Below, piece by piece: positions 7,716 through 7,754 of a stretch of DNA of 7,754 bases. Origin of the DNA: an uncultured Mycoplasmataceae bacterium. GTDB lineage: Bacteria; Bacillota_I; Bacilli_A; Mycoplasmatales; Mycoplasmoidaceae. The stretch lies in contig CASDUM010000016.1 in assembly GCA_949283985.1 (NCBI GenBank), forward strand, positions 1 through 7,754. Direction: 5' to 3'. Positions within the stretch are counted from its first letter, which is position 1. The number at the start of each line of letters is the position of its first letter. Position numbers and translations under genes: made by a program. Below the pieces are notes generated by a model. The model did not search any database. It was given only the letters and a program-made list of their open reading frames with translations, and was not told where the DNA came from.

Positions 7716-7754
7716 TGAAAATTACTATTGTTGAAAATAATGAAAAAGATGGTG
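7715..7754 (+). CDS. Third cassette gene, 5' fragment, unknown product
   Basis: Only 13 codons lie in the window (MKITIVENNEKDG). The ATG shares one base with the ATPase stop (TAATG) and has a well-spaced AGGAG, so it is very likely a real gene co-translated with the PHP-ATPase pair. The hydrophobic strand followed by an acidic residue (ITIVEN) resembles the first strand of a receiver domain, but 13 residues are too few to assign a family. Confidence 0.7.
   Translation, partial: MKITIVENNEKDG

Overview
This window comes from a wall-less Mollicute (mycoplasma) that uses genetic code 4. The DNA is very AT-rich. Six reading frames look broken under the standard code, but five of them become full conserved proteins when TGA is read as tryptophan; the sixth, ruvX, has no Trp. 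I count 15 TGA-Trp and 2 TGG-Trp codons across the identified genes. All genes are on the + strand, gene density is near 100 %, and most junctions overlap. I see no tRNA, rRNA, IS element or CRISPR array. The exact species cannot be read from the window.

Region 1 (1-5346) is a housekeeping block about translation and tRNA: alaS (5' end outside the window), ruvX/yqgF, trmR (tRNA U34 O-methyltransferase), and two peptidase-U32-family genes, trhP1 and trhP2. The order is that of the Bacillus subtilis alaS-yrzL-yrrK-yrzB-yrrL-yrrM-yrrN-yrrO cluster, minus the two small genes and the wall-linked mltG/yrrL. TrhP1/TrhP2 would hydroxylate wobble uridine-34 to ho5U and TrmR would methylate it to mo5U, so the three form a short anticodon-modification pathway. 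Every junction in this block overlaps by 8 or 13 nt. The two 13-nt overlaps are the same sequence, ATGCAAAAACTAA.

Region 2 (5347-5425) is the only intergenic gap. It holds a weak candidate terminator, a TATAAT -10 box and a good Shine-Dalgarno sequence.

Region 3 (5426-7754) is an accessory-looking cassette: a stand-alone PHP metallo-phosphoesterase (224 aa), an ABC/SMC/RecF-like ATPase (540 aa) overlapping it by 8 nt, and the first 13 codons of a third gene overlapping the ATPase stop by 1 nt. The pair looks like a split version of the PHP-ATPase fusion proteins (annotated as TrlF-family AAA-like ATPases). An ATPase sensor joined to a nuclease-type phosphoesterase is the architecture of many prokaryotic conflict or defence systems. 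This cassette is the best candidate in the window for an undescribed system, but its function is inference.
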